A stretch of 64,000 nucleotides of DNA, from assembly GCF_014649815.1 (NCBI RefSeq), contig NZ_BMTT01000022.1, forward strand, positions 18,542-82,541. The letters are read 5' to 3'. Shown here piece after piece: positions 20,144 through 29,227 of this stretch; positions within the stretch are counted from its first letter, which is position 1, and each line of letters begins with the position of its first letter. The notes under the pieces were generated by a model that saw nothing but the letters and a program-made list of their open reading frames with translations, searched no databases and had not been told where the DNA came from. Origin of the DNA: Streptomyces mutabilis. GTDB taxonomy: Bacteria; Actinomycetota; Actinomycetes; Streptomycetales; Streptomycetaceae. A program made the translations under genes and the position numbers.

Positions 20144-20448
20144 CTGTTTCTCGCCCCGGTGCACGACTTGCGTGTCGCACCCGGTTGTACCGGTGTCGCC
20201 GTGCCGCGTCGATCCGACATGCCCAGCTCAACCGCAACGCAAGCTGCACGCAAGCGACGCAAGGCGTTTGCGCATCAAACCCCGTCGTGGCGAGGAGCGT
20301 TGACAAACAGGTGACGCGCTAGAAATCTGATGACGCACTTTCCGCAAAGAATCGACTGTCCCGCTCAATTGATTCGCATGGTCGGTGCTTCCCCTTTGCT
20401 CGCCGACCTGTCGCACTCCCGGACTCCCACGGAACAAGAGGACCCCCC
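20144..20448. promoter_or_regulatory. Upstream region of the GH87 gene with CGCAA repeats
   Basis: No gene is seen. Four copies of CGCAA occur at 20233, 20238, 20249 and 20258, and the last forms an inverted pair with TTTGCG at 20267 (ACGCAAGGCGTTTGCGCA). Clustered half-sites like these could be an operator for the secreted glucanase gene. No clear -35/-10 pair was identified. Confidence 0.35.
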
Positions 20449-23400
20449 ATGAGATGGAGATCTCTCGGCCGACGGTCGCTGACGGGCGCCGTCGTGACCG
20501 GGTTGGTGACGGTCGGGCTGCTGCCGCTGCCCTTCGCGGCCGGCGCGCAGGCCACCACGGGCGCCGCCGAGGTCAACCTCGCCCTCGGCCGCCCGGCCAC
20601 CGCGGGCGGCTCACACGGCGCGTACCCCGCCGGGAACGCCACCGACGGCACCCAGGCCACCTACTGGGAGGGCCCGGCCGGCTCCTTCCCGCAGTGGGTG
20701 CAGGTCGACCTCGGCGAGGCCCGCGACGTCGAACGGGTGGTGCTCAAGCTGCCCGCCGGCTGGGAGAGCCGCAGCCAGACCCTCTCCCTCCACGGCAGCA
20801 CCGACGGCTCCACCTTCCGCACCCTCGACGCCGCCTCGGCACGCGCCTTCGACCCCGCACGCGCCAACACCGTCGCCCTCGACCTCGACTCGCCCGCCGA
20901 GACGCGCTACGTCCGCGTCCACGTCGCCGGCAACACCGGCTGGAACGCCGCCCAGCTCTCCGAACTGGAGGTGTACGGCGACGAGGCGGTCACCGAGCCA
21001 CCGCCCACCGGGACCAACCTGGCCCGCAACAAACCGGTCGAGGCCACCTCCTCGGTCCACTCCTACGTCGCGGCCAACGCCACCGACGACTTCATCTCCA
21101 CCTACTGGGAGGCCGCCGGCCACCCCGCCGACCTCACGGTGAAGCTCGGCGCCGACGCGGACGTCAGCGCGGTGGTCGTCAGGCTCGACCCGGACCCGGT
21201 CTGGTCCGCCCGGACCCAGGGCATCCAGGTGCTCGGGCGGGCGCAGGGTGCGAGCGAGTTCACCTCGCTGCGCGCCCGCGCCGACTACTCCTTCAGCCCC
21301 GGCAAGGACAACACCGTGACCATTCCGGTCACCGGCCGTGTGTCCGACGTACGGCTCCGCTTCTTCTCCAACACCGGCGCGCCCGGCGGCCAGGTCGCCG
21401 AGTTCCAGGTCGTCGGTGCCGCCGCGCCGGCGCCCGACCTGACCGTCACCGGCCTCGACTGGTCGCCCGCCGACCCCTCCGAGCGGGACGAGGTCACCGT
21501 CGACGCCACAGTCCGCAACACCGGTACCGCCCCCTCGGCCGCCACGACCGCCGAGGTCACCGTCGAGGGCGCGACCGCCGGCACCGCCGAGGTGCCCGCG
21601 CTCGCCCCGGGTGAGTCCGCCGAGGTCGCCGTGGCCACCGGCACCCACGCGGCCGGCAGCTACGCGGTCGCCGCCGTGGTCGACCCCCGGGACACGGTCG
21701 CCGAACTCGACGACTCCAACAACAGCCGCGGCGCCGCGGACCGACTGGTCGTCGACCGGGCCCCCGGACCGGACCTGGAGGTGCGCTCCATCACGACCGA
21801 CCCGGCCAACCCGGCCGTGGGCGCGCCCGTCACCTTCACCGTCGCCGTGCACAACCGCGGCACCAGCGCCGTCGAGACGGGCTCGGTGACCCGCCTCCAG
21901 GCCGGCTCCACCACCCTGAACGGCACCACCGGTGAGGTGGCCGCGGGCGCCACCGTCAACGTGCCGATCAGCGGCACCTGGAAGGCGACCGGCGGCGGCG
22001 TCACGCTCACGGCCACCGCCGACGCGACCGGCGTCGTCACCGAGACCAACGAGGACAACAACGTCCTCGCGAAGTCCCTCGTCGTCGGACGCGGCGCCGC
22101 CGTCCCGCACACCGAGTACGAGGCGGAAAACGGCCGTTACGAGGGCACCTTGCTCACCACCGACGCCAAGCGCACCTTCGGCCACACCAACTTCGGCACC
22201 GAGTCCTCGGGCCGCAAGTCCGTCCGGCTCGACTCCACCGGCCAGTACGTCGAGTTCACCTCCACCACGCCCACCAACTCCATCGTCGTACGCAACTCCA
22301 TCCCCGACGCCCCCGGCGGCGGCGGAGCCGAGGCCACGATCAGCCTCTACGCCGACGGCGAGTTCGTGCGGAAGCTGACCCTGTCCTCCAAGCACAGCTG
22401 GCTCTACGGCAACACCGACGACCCCGAAGGGCTCACCAACCGGCCCGGCGGCGACGCGCGGCGGCTGTTCGACGAGTCCCACGCGCTGCTGGACCGCACC
22501 TTCCCGCAGGGCACCGAGTTCCGCCTCCAGCGGGACGCGGGCGACACGGCCGCCTTCTACGTCATCGACCTGATCGACCTGGAGCAGGTCGCGCCGCCGA
22601 AGACCAAGCCGGACAACTGCGTCTCCGTCACCGAGTACGGTGCCGTTCCCGGTGACGGACTCGACGACACCGACGCCATCCAGCGCGCCGTCACCGCCGA
22701 CCAGAACGGCGACATCCCCTGCGTGTGGATCCCGGCCGGGCAGTGGCGCCAGGAGCAGAAGGTCCTCACCGACGACCCGCAGAACCGGGGGCAGTTCAAC
22801 CAGGTCGGCATCCGGGACGTCACGATCCGCGGCGCGGGCATGTGGCACTCCCAGCTCCACACCCTGACCCCGCCGCACGAGGCCGGCGGCATCAACCACC
22901 CGCACGAGGGCAACTTCGGCTTCGACATCGACCACAACACCCGGATCTCCGACCTCGCCATCTTCGGCTCGGGCACCATCCGCGGCGGCGACGGCAACCA
23001 TGAGGGCGGCGTCGGGCTCAACGGCCGCTTCGGCAAGGACACCAAGATCAGCAACGTGTGGATCGAGCACGCCAACGTCGGTGTCTGGGCCGGCCGCGAC
23101 TACGCGAACATCCCCGAGCTGTGGGGCCCCGGTGACGGCCTGGAGTTCACCGGCATGCGCATCCGCAACACCTACGCCGACGGCGTCAACTTCGCCAACG
23201 GCACCCGCAACTCCACCGTCTACAACTCGTCCTTCCGCAACACCGGCGACGACTCGCTCGCCGTGTGGGCCAGCAAGTACGTCAAGGACACCTCCGTGGA
23301 CGTCGGCCACGACAACCACTTCCGCAACAACACCGTCCAACTGCCGTGGCGGGCCAACGGCATCGCGATCTACGGCGGCTACGGCAACACCATCGAGAAC

Positions 23401-23832
23401 AACGTCATCTCCGACACGATGAACTACCCGGGCATCATGCTCGCCACCGACCACGACCCGCTTCCCTTCTCCGGGCAGACCCTCATCGCGGGCAACGCCC
23501 TGCACCGCACGGGCGGCGCGTTCTGGGGCGAGGCGCAGGAGTTCGGCGCCATCACCCTCTTCGCGCAGGGGCACGACATCCCCGGCGTCACCATCCGGGA
23601 CACCGAGATTTTCGACTCGACCCACGACGGCATCCAGTTCAAGACGGGAGGCGGTGCGATCCCGGACGTCAAGATCGACAACGTCCGCATCGACAAGTCG
23701 AACAACGGCTCCGGCATCCTCGCGATGGGCGGCGCCCGGGGCAGTGCCACCCTGACCGACGTCACGATCACCGACTCGGCCGAAGACGACATACGCATCG
23801 AGCCGGGCTCCCAGTTCAAGATCAACCAGTAG
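20449..23832 (+). CDS. Secreted multi-domain GH87 alpha-1,3-glucanase / mycodextranase
   Basis: 1127 residues. A Sec signal peptide (about residues 1-36, ending GAQATTGA) is followed by two discoidin/F5-8C-type carbohydrate-binding domains (about 42-185 and 190-325, each with NLARGKP-like and TYWE motifs). Next come two CARDB-type beta domains (about 335-440 and 445-545), a CBM35-like domain (about 555-705, starting EYEAENGRYEGT), and a right-handed beta-helix catalytic domain from about 712 (EYGAVPGDGLDDTDAIQRAV). Repeated Asp-rich coils (GVNFANGTRNSTVYNSSFRN, TGDDSLAVWASKYV) match GH87. The enzyme would hydrolyse alpha-1,3-glucan of fungal walls or dental-type mutan outside the cell. GAGGA lies before the ATG. 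It is monocistronic, with a hairpin after the stop. Confidence 0.82.
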   Translation: MRWRSLGRRSLTGAVVTGLVTVGLLPLPFAAGAQATTGAAEVNLALGRPATAGGSHGAYPAGNATDGTQATYWEGPAGSFPQWVQVDLGEARDVERVVLKLPAGWESRSQTLSLHGSTDGSTFRTLDAASARAFDPARANTVALDLDSPAETRYVRVHVAGNTGWNAAQLSELEVYGDEAVTEPPPTGTNLARNKPVEATSSVHSYVAANATDDFISTYWEAAGHPADLTVKLGADADVSAVVVRLDPDPVWSARTQGIQVLGRAQGASEFTSLRARADYSFSPGKDNTVTIPVTGRVSDVRLRFFSNTGAPGGQVAEFQVVGAAAPAPDLTVTGLDWSPADPSERDEVTVDATVRNTGTAPSAATTAEVTVEGATAGTAEVPALAPGESAEVAVATGTHAAGSYAVAAVVDPRDTVAELDDSNNSRGAADRLVVDRAPGPDLEVRSITTDPANPAVGAPVTFTVAVHNRGTSAVETGSVTRLQAGSTTLNGTTGEVAAGATVNVPISGTWKATGGGVTLTATADATGVVTETNEDNNVLAKSLVVGRGAAVPHTEYEAENGRYEGTLLTTDAKRTFGHTNFGTESSGRKSVRLDSTGQYVEFTSTTPTNSIVVRNSIPDAPGGGGAEATISLYADGEFVRKLTLSSKHSWLYGNTDDPEGLTNRPGGDARRLFDESHALLDRTFPQGTEFRLQRDAGDTAAFYVIDLIDLEQVAPPKTKPDNCVSVTEYGAVPGDGLDDTDAIQRAVTADQNGDIPCVWIPAGQWRQEQKVLTDDPQNRGQFNQVGIRDVTIRGAGMWHSQLHTLTPPHEAGGINHPHEGNFGFDIDHNTRISDLAIFGSGTIRGGDGNHEGGVGLNGRFGKDTKISNVWIEHANVGVWAGRDYANIPELWGPGDGLEFTGMRIRNTYADGVNFANGTRNSTVYNSSFRNTGDDSLAVWASKYVKDTSVDVGHDNHFRNNTVQLPWRANGIAIYGGYGNTIENNVISDTMNYPGIMLATDHDPLPFSGQTLIAGNALHRTGGAFWGEAQEFGAITLFAQGHDIPGVTIRDTEIFDSTHDGIQFKTGGGAIPDVKIDNVRIDKSNNGSGILAMGGARGSATLTDVTITDSAEDDIRIEPGSQFKINQ

Positions 23833-23836
23833 GACC

Positions 23837-23866
23837 GGCCGGCGGCCCCTGACCGGACCGCCGGCC
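23837..23866. terminator. Bidirectional hairpin between GH87 and PI-PLC-like genes
   Basis: GGCCGGCGG (23837-23845) pairs with CCGCCGGCC (23858-23866) around a 12-base loop, in the 40-bp gap of two convergent genes. Confidence 0.6.
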
Positions 23867-23872
23867 CCAGCG

Positions 23873-26125
23873 TCACCCCCTCGGCGACGCGGCCACCACC
23901 GCGTCGCCGAGCCGTTCCGGTGACCGTTCGACGGGGAAGCGGCCGTCCTCCTCGCGGCGTTCGGCGTTGAGCTCGTCGACCGCGCCGAGCGCGTCACCGA
24001 TCGTCGTGTAGTCCACCGCGACGAAGTTCACCGGTCTGCCGCGCCGCCGCTCGCAGTCGTGCGCCCGCTCCAGCACCCGCTCCCGGGCGTTGACCGTCCC
24101 GGCGTCCAGCCGCCGTCCGCCGCCGGCCGTGACGAAGTGGTTGAGCAGGAACAGCCGCTTGTCCGTGCCGCCCCGGTTCGGCAGGCAGGACATCTCGTCC
24201 GGACTGCGGAAGGCGAAGGGTGTCTCCATGCCGTACCGGTAGAAGTTGCGGTACCACGGCGCGGGCCCGTCGGCCTTCTCCGCGAAGACGACCAGCCGCC
24301 GACCGCCGTCGATCATGTCCCCCAGTTCCGGCCACGGGCGGTCCGGGTCCGGGTCCGGTTCGTACAGCAGGTCGGTCAGCCCGGCCTGCTCGAAGGCGGC
24401 CTGGCTGTCCACGGCCCCGACACCGTCCTGCAGGATCAGCGTGACGACCTCCGTGGGGTTCGCCCGCAGCCAGTCACCGATCTGCCGCAGAGTCGGCGCC
24501 AGCTCCAGGGCCCCGGCCCCGCACACGGAGTGACACAGCCACAGACCGGGCTCGGGCGGGTTCACCCGTCCCAGGATCGCGGTGAGCCGCCGCCGCAGTT
24601 CCGGGGAGAAGTCCGAGGTGCTCAGCCGGTCCGCGACCTCTTCGGGCCGCTCCCAGTGGTGCGTGTCGAGGAGCAGGACACGCACCCCGGCGTCGAGCTG
24701 ACCGACGATGTCCGGGTCCTGGAGGGGGCCGATGAAACGGTCCGCCGTCGTCGCCATCGCGTTGTGGGACGCGAGCTGTGCGACCTCGTCGTACCGGGCG
24801 TCGCAGAGTTCGGCGCTGCCCTGGCAGATGCGGGGCGAGGAGCCGGTGATCGCCACCGGCGCCAGCATCGTGCCGACCAGCGCGCACGCCGTGACGGCGA
24901 AGGTCAGGGCCGGGCCGTGCCGCGGATCGGTGAGGGCCGGCAGGGCTGGCCTGGTCTCCCACACCCACCCGACGGTGATCAGCAGGGCGCCCGCGGCGAG
25001 CAGGATCACCGCGACGAGTACGGCGGTCGTCAGGAGCCGGTCGACGGCGGTGGCCTGGATGTCCGTGAGGAGTTCCGCCGCCGACGGGGGCCACGAGGCC
25101 GGACTGCCGAAAAGCGCGTCGACCGGCATGAGGCCCAGCAGCAGTACCGTCAGGGCGGTCAGCGAGGCGGCCGCGGCCGGCACCCAACCGAGCGGCATCA
25201 GCCGCCGCCTGACCGGACCGGGCGTCGACAGCCAGAGCAGGGTGAGCGCGGCGGCGCACAACGCCGCGGCCGCCGGTTCCACCACCTCCTGGAAGAGGCG
25301 GGTGACGGAGCGGGCGCGGTCCACCGGGGCCAGTGCCTCCTGAGCCGGGTCGATGTCGACCGTGATGACCCAGGTGCCTTCCCGCGCCTCCCGCAACAAC
25401 TCCGCGGCTGCCGCCCGGACCTGGTCCGTCAGGGCGACCGGCGCCACCGAGGCCAGCGCCGCGGCCACGTCCCCCCGGACCAGTGCCGCCTGCACGGTCG
25501 GTCTGATAGCGGAGCGCGAGTCGGCCGGCACCAGGCGCATCAGCGCCTCCGTCGCAGCGAGGGCCTGGCCGGCGGAGAGCGGCAGCGACGGCAGGCCCTC
25601 CAGCGGCGCTTCACCGGCCACCACCTGCGCCGCCAGTTCGGACAGGCGTTGCACGAAGGCCTGGAAGTCGGGCTCGGACCGCTGCTGGAGGGCGGCGACG
25701 GCGTCACCGAAGTAGGCCTGGCTGAGCCGCTCGACGTTCGCCACGACGGGCTCGAGGTCGACCGTGACCCGCAGCCGCTCGCGGTCCCCCTCCAGATAGT
25801 GGATCACCTCGGCGATCTGCCGGTCGCCCATGGCCCGCAGCGTCTCCGGCGGGATCACGACCTTGAGGTTCGAGGTGATGGTCGACTGCGGGACGGGCAG
25901 CCGGTCCAGCAGCTCCTGGGTCAGGGGCGTACTGGCCGGGTCGACCAGCACCTCGTCGTAGAAGCGCTGGTAGGCCCGCTCGTCCTCCAGCACCTGGGAG
26001 TAGAACTTCGGATCGAGAACGGTGCTGCGCACGACGGCCGCCGCGGCCAGGACGGTCAGGCTCAGCACCGCCACGCACCAGATCAGCACCCCGACCCAGG
26101 GAGAGCGCCGAACCAGTTCGTCCAT
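23873..26125 (-). CDS. Membrane-anchored PI-PLC-like phosphodiesterase
   Basis: 750 residues. The N-terminal helix (WVGVLIWCVAVLSLTVLAAA) is followed by a roughly 240-residue extracellular-type helical region (VVIPPETLRAMGDRQIAEVI). Four more membrane segments lie between about residues 285 and 430. From about 440 to the end is a PI-PLC X-like domain: LASHNAM places the first catalytic histidine at H454, and LLLDTHHW (D487, H489) supplies further active-site residues, then GLWLCHSVCGAGALEL. The family cleaves phosphodiester head groups of lipids. The fusion to a multi-pass membrane part is unusual compared with secreted bacterial PI-PLC. The gene is monocistronic. The substrate and the side of the membrane on which the domain lies are unknown. 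Confidence 0.75.
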   Translation of the reverse strand: MDELVRRSPWVGVLIWCVAVLSLTVLAAAAVVRSTVLDPKFYSQVLEDERAYQRFYDEVLVDPASTPLTQELLDRLPVPQSTITSNLKVVIPPETLRAMGDRQIAEVIHYLEGDRERLRVTVDLEPVVANVERLSQAYFGDAVAALQQRSEPDFQAFVQRLSELAAQVVAGEAPLEGLPSLPLSAGQALAATEALMRLVPADSRSAIRPTVQAALVRGDVAAALASVAPVALTDQVRAAAAELLREAREGTWVITVDIDPAQEALAPVDRARSVTRLFQEVVEPAAAALCAAALTLLWLSTPGPVRRRLMPLGWVPAAAASLTALTVLLLGLMPVDALFGSPASWPPSAAELLTDIQATAVDRLLTTAVLVAVILLAAGALLITVGWVWETRPALPALTDPRHGPALTFAVTACALVGTMLAPVAITGSSPRICQGSAELCDARYDEVAQLASHNAMATTADRFIGPLQDPDIVGQLDAGVRVLLLDTHHWERPEEVADRLSTSDFSPELRRRLTAILGRVNPPEPGLWLCHSVCGAGALELAPTLRQIGDWLRANPTEVVTLILQDGVGAVDSQAAFEQAGLTDLLYEPDPDPDRPWPELGDMIDGGRRLVVFAEKADGPAPWYRNFYRYGMETPFAFRSPDEMSCLPNRGGTDKRLFLLNHFVTAGGGRRLDAGTVNARERVLERAHDCERRRGRPVNFVAVDYTTIGDALGAVDELNAERREEDGRFPVERSPERLGDAVVAASPRG

Positions 26126-26189
26126 GAACCCATTCTCGTTTCAGCCGACCGTCCTGCGACACGGCGTCCCGGGTGGCACGCCAACACAC

Positions 26190-26560
26190 TCATGCCCCGG
26201 CGCGGTCGGCCGACGCGGGGCAGCCCCCGCTCAGGACCTCCTCGATGGCGGCGCTCCGCTGCGGGTGCACACAGTGCCGGTGTTCGCCGGGACCGTCCGG
26301 CGCCGCCGGGAAGGCGGTGGCGCACGCGTCGTCCGCCTTCCAGCAGCGGGTGCGGAACGGGCAGCCGGAGGGTTGGTCGCCGACGGCACCGGGCCGTGCA
26401 GGACGATCCGCTCGGGGCGCTCCAGCAGGCTCGGCGTGGCCGACACAGCAGCGCCTCGGTGTACGGGTGCCTGGATGCGTCGGCGATACGTCGTGGGAGA
26501 TGAACACCATGCCCAGACCGAGCCGCGCGCAGACCCACCAGAAGGTCGAGGATCCGGGGG
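26190..26560 (-). pseudogene. Oligopeptide-type ABC transporter ATPase relic (C-terminal part)
   Basis: The minus strand from about 26556 reads RILDLLVGLRA, then in a second frame RLGLGMVFISHDVS (Walker B-adjacent H-loop region of DppD/OppF). It then jumps directly to HPYTEALL and TPSLLERPERIVLHGPVP and ends CPFRTRCWKADDACATAFP with the Cys-rich C-terminal signature of oligopeptide ATPases, stop at 26190. The stretch between the H-loop and HPYTEAL is deleted and the frame changes more than once. Everything upstream of RILDLL is missing: the Walker A half was lost at the point where the nanE relic begins. Confidence 0.7.
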
Positions 26561-26566
26561 CGAACC

Positions 26567-27135
26567 GACACCCTGGTCCGCATGACGTCCCGGCACGCGA
26601 CGGGGGCGCGGCGGCCGTGCGCGTCAACGACCCGGAGGTCGTCGCCGTCACGGTCGCGGCCGTCGACCTCCCGGTGATCGGCCTGTGGAGGGACGGCGAC
26701 AGTGGCGTCTTCACCACCTTGACCGTCCGCCACGCGCTCGCCCCCGTGGAGGCGGGCGCCGCGGCCGGCGCCACCGCCCGGCCGCGCCCCGACGGCAGCA
26801 CCTTCGCCGCACTCGTCGAGGCCGTCCACGCGGCGGGCGTCCTGGTCATGGCCGACGTCTCGACCCTCGCCGAGGGCCGGGCGGCAGCGGCCCAGGGAGC
26901 CGACTTCGTCGGCACCACCCTGTCCGGCTACGTGCCGGGCTCCCCGGTCCAGTCCGCGCCGGACCTGGCTCTCGGGACCGACCTCGCCGGGTCGATCGGC
27001 ACGCCGGTGATCGCCGAAGGCCGGATCGCCATGCCGGAACAGGCCGCGCAGGCACTCGCGGCGGGCGCGCACCGCGTCGTCGTCGGCACCGCCACACCGC
27101 GCCGACCCGTGTTCGCGGAGGGACTCACGAACTGA
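26567..27135 (+). pseudogene. nanE: N-acetylmannosamine-6-phosphate epimerase relic
   Basis: From about 26610 a frame reads AAAVRVNDPEVVAVTVAAVD, LPVIGLWRDGDSGVFTTLTV, GATARPRPDGSTFAALVEAV, VLVMADVSTLAEGRAAAAQG, ADFVGTTLSGYVPGSP and PVIAEGRIAMPEQAAQALAA, an almost complete NanE barrel. The N-terminal block (DTLVR, from 26567) lies in a different frame, there is no start codon or ribosome site, and the C-terminus is shortened. NanE converts ManNAc-6-P to GlcNAc-6-P in sialic acid catabolism. It sits 6 bp from a truncated peptide-type ABC ATPase relic. Confidence 0.75.
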
Positions 27136-27148
27136 CCCGGCGTGCGCG

Positions 27149-27183
27149 AAGGGGCGGTGGGAGACAACCTCCCACCGCCCCTT
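27149..27183. terminator. Bidirectional terminator between nanE relic and gap
   Basis: A perfect 15-bp stem (27149-27163 with 27169-27183) and ACAAC loop, flanked by A's on one side and T's on the other, placed between convergent genes. Confidence 0.9.
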
Positions 27184-27199
27184 TCCCGTGCCGCCGCGA

Positions 27200-28645
27200 T
27201 CAGACCGCCGGGGCCGGGTACGTCGGGTACTCCACCCCGGAGACGTGCTGGACGACGCGGACGACCTGGCAGGAGTAGCCGAACTCGTTGTCGTACCAGA
27301 GGTAGAGGATGGCGTTGTCGCCCTCGACCTTCAGTGCGCCCGCGTCCACGATCGAGGCGTGGCGCGAGCCGATGAAGTCGCTGGAGACCGCGTCGGGGGC
27401 GCTGATGAAGTCGATCTGACGCTTGAGCGGCGAGGTCAGCGACACCTCGCGCAGGTGGTCGAGCACGTCCTCGCGGGTGGTCTCGCGGGCGAGCTGGAGG
27501 TTGAGGATCGCGATCGACACGTCCGGCACGGGCACGCGGATCGAACTGCCGGTGATCCTCGCCTTGAGATCCGGGAGGGCCTTGGCGACGGCGGAGGCGG
27601 CACCCGTCTCCGTGATCACCATGTTCAGCGGCGCGCTGCGGCCACGCCGGTCGGACTTGTGGTAATTGTCCAGCAGGTTCTGGTCGTTGGTGAACGAGTG
27701 CACGGTCTCCACGTGGCCGCGCTGGACGCCGTACTCGTCGGCCATCGCCTTCAGCGGCGGGACGATCGCGTTGGTGGTGCAGGACGCGCAGGACAGGATC
27801 CGCTCGTCCGGCTTGATGGTGTCGTGGTTGACGCCGTGCACGATGTTGGGGACGTCGCCCTTGCCCGGCGCGGTCAGGACGACCTTGTCGATGCCGGGCC
27901 GCAGGTGCTTGGACAGACCCTCGCGGTCACGCCACTTGCCGGTGTTGTCGATGAGGATGGCGTCCTTGATGCCGTACGCCGTGTAGTCGACCTCCGTCGG
28001 GTCGTCGGCGTAGATCACCTTGACGGCGTTGCCGTTGGCGACGATCGTGCTGTTGTCCTCGTCGACGGTGATCGTTCCCTGGAACTGGCCGTGCACGGAG
28101 TCGCGGCGCAGCAGCGAGGCGCGCTTGACCAGATCCTGATCGCCACCGCCCCGGACCACGATGGCGCGCAGCCGCAGGCCGTTGCCCGAGCCGGCCTTCT
28201 CGATGAGCAGGCGGGCGACGAGCCGGCCGATGCGGCCGAAGCCGTACAGGACGACGTCACGCCCCTCGCGACGGTCGATCTTGTTGGCGCCGGTGGCTCC
28301 GGCGACGGCCTCGGCGGTGAACTCCTCCACCGACAGGTCGCGGTCGTCGCTCCGGTAGGTCGCGGCGAGCATGCCGATGTCGATCTGCGAGGGGCCGAGG
28401 TCGAGCGTGGTGAGGGCCCGAAGGAAGGGCATCGTCTCGGTGACCGACAGCTCCGCACCGGCGATCTGCCGGGCGAAGCGGTGCGTCTTGAGGATGCTGA
28501 CCACCGACTTGTTCACCAGGGAGCGGCTGTGCAGCAGGACGGTGACGTCCCGCTCACGGTGCAGCTTCCCGATCATCGGGATCATCGACTCCGCGATCTC
28601 CTCGCGGTTCTTCCAATTGGTGAACGAGTCGTCGTTGACAGTCAC
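27200..28645 (-). CDS. gap: Long-form glyceraldehyde-3-phosphate dehydrogenase
   Basis: 481 residues, about 145 longer than classical GapA because of an N-terminal extension (residues 1-125, beginning with TVNDDSFTNWKNREEIAESM). The NAD-binding start is DVVLYGFGRIGRLVARLL (from about residue 130). The catalytic cysteine is C289 in SCASCTTNAI, followed by GSSIRVPVPDVSIAI and WYDNEFGYSCQVVRVVQHV. The enzyme oxidises glyceraldehyde-3-phosphate with phosphate and NAD(P). This form is a second GapDH in many Streptomyces and may favour one direction of carbon flow. The gene is monocistronic, with a shared terminator downstream. Confidence 0.92.
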   Translation of the reverse strand: MTVNDDSFTNWKNREEIAESMIPMIGKLHRERDVTVLLHSRSLVNKSVVSILKTHRFARQIAGAELSVTETMPFLRALTTLDLGPSQIDIGMLAATYRSDDRDLSVEEFTAEAVAGATGANKIDRREGRDVVLYGFGRIGRLVARLLIEKAGSGNGLRLRAIVVRGGGDQDLVKRASLLRRDSVHGQFQGTITVDEDNSTIVANGNAVKVIYADDPTEVDYTAYGIKDAILIDNTGKWRDREGLSKHLRPGIDKVVLTAPGKGDVPNIVHGVNHDTIKPDERILSCASCTTNAIVPPLKAMADEYGVQRGHVETVHSFTNDQNLLDNYHKSDRRGRSAPLNMVITETGAASAVAKALPDLKARITGSSIRVPVPDVSIAILNLQLARETTREDVLDHLREVSLTSPLKRQIDFISAPDAVSSDFIGSRHASIVDAGALKVEGDNAILYLWYDNEFGYSCQVVRVVQHVSGVEYPTYPAPAV

Positions 28646-28732
28646 GTCTCTATCTTTCGAGCTAGGCGGCGCTCATATGCTAACCCGACGGCCCTTGTGA
28701 TCGATCAAGTGGGCCCCATGGTGATCAGATGA

Positions 28733-29224
28733 GTGCCCGGCGTGCCCGCTTCCGGGCTTGCCCGGCTGCCCCGCCGACGGAAACATGGGGCCGTGCACTC
28801 GGCGTCGCTGGACGCGGACGCCGTCGCGGCGTGGCGGGTCCCGGACGGCATGACGTCCCGAGTGCACGCGTTCGACGCCCGGGAAGGCGGGACCTTCCGC
28901 GTCTCGCTCACCTACCGCGACGGAACGGACGCCGAAGGCAAGTCGGGCGCGCACACGGACACCCACCACGGACCCTTCGCCCGGCTGGTGCCGGTGCCGG
29001 ACGAACAGGTCGTGGAGGTGCTGGAGTTCGAGACGCCCGACCCCGCGTTCCGCGGCTCCATGACCGTGACCACGACGCTCGCCGACGCGTACGGCGGCAC
29101 CGACGTCGTCGTGACGCACGACGGTCTGCCCGACGCCGTGCCCGCCGCGGACAACGAGACGGGCACCCGCATGGCCCTCGCGAAACTGGCCGCTCCGGTG
29201 GAGGCCGGTGAGCGTCCCTCCTGA
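28733..29224 (+). CDS. SRPBCC / AHSA1-like domain protein, possibly 5'-truncated
   Basis: 163 residues from 28733, but homology begins only at about 28793 (a GTG), with LDADAVAAWRVPDGMTSRVH, FDAREGGTFRVSLTYRD, HHGPFARLVPVPDEQVVEVL and NETGTRMALAKLAA. These are the middle and end of an AHSA1/START-like ligand-binding fold. The expected first beta strand and helix (about 30 residues) are replaced by an Arg/Pro-rich stretch, so the 5' end may have been lost or shifted. Many such proteins are stress-linked or toxin-immunity-like; the ligand is unknown. Its end is 3 bp from the TGA of the convergent DUF2795 relic. Confidence 0.6.
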   Translation: MPGVPASGLARLPRRRKHGAVHSASLDADAVAAWRVPDGMTSRVHAFDAREGGTFRVSLTYRDGTDAEGKSGAHTDTHHGPFARLVPVPDEQVVEVLEFETPDPAFRGSMTVTTTLADAYGGTDVVVTHDGLPDAVPAADNETGTRMALAKLAAPVEAGERPS

Positions 29225-29227
29225 GCG

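Noticed and set aside
20611-23997. 1128-codon open frame antisense to the GH87 gene
   Set aside because: It mirrors a gene with strong third-position GC bias; the translation is Gly/Val/Asp-rich without domains.
24059-26503. 814-codon open frame antisense to the PI-PLC-like gene
   Set aside because: A shadow frame with Arg/Gln/Gly repeats; the minus strand has clear membrane helices and catalytic motifs.
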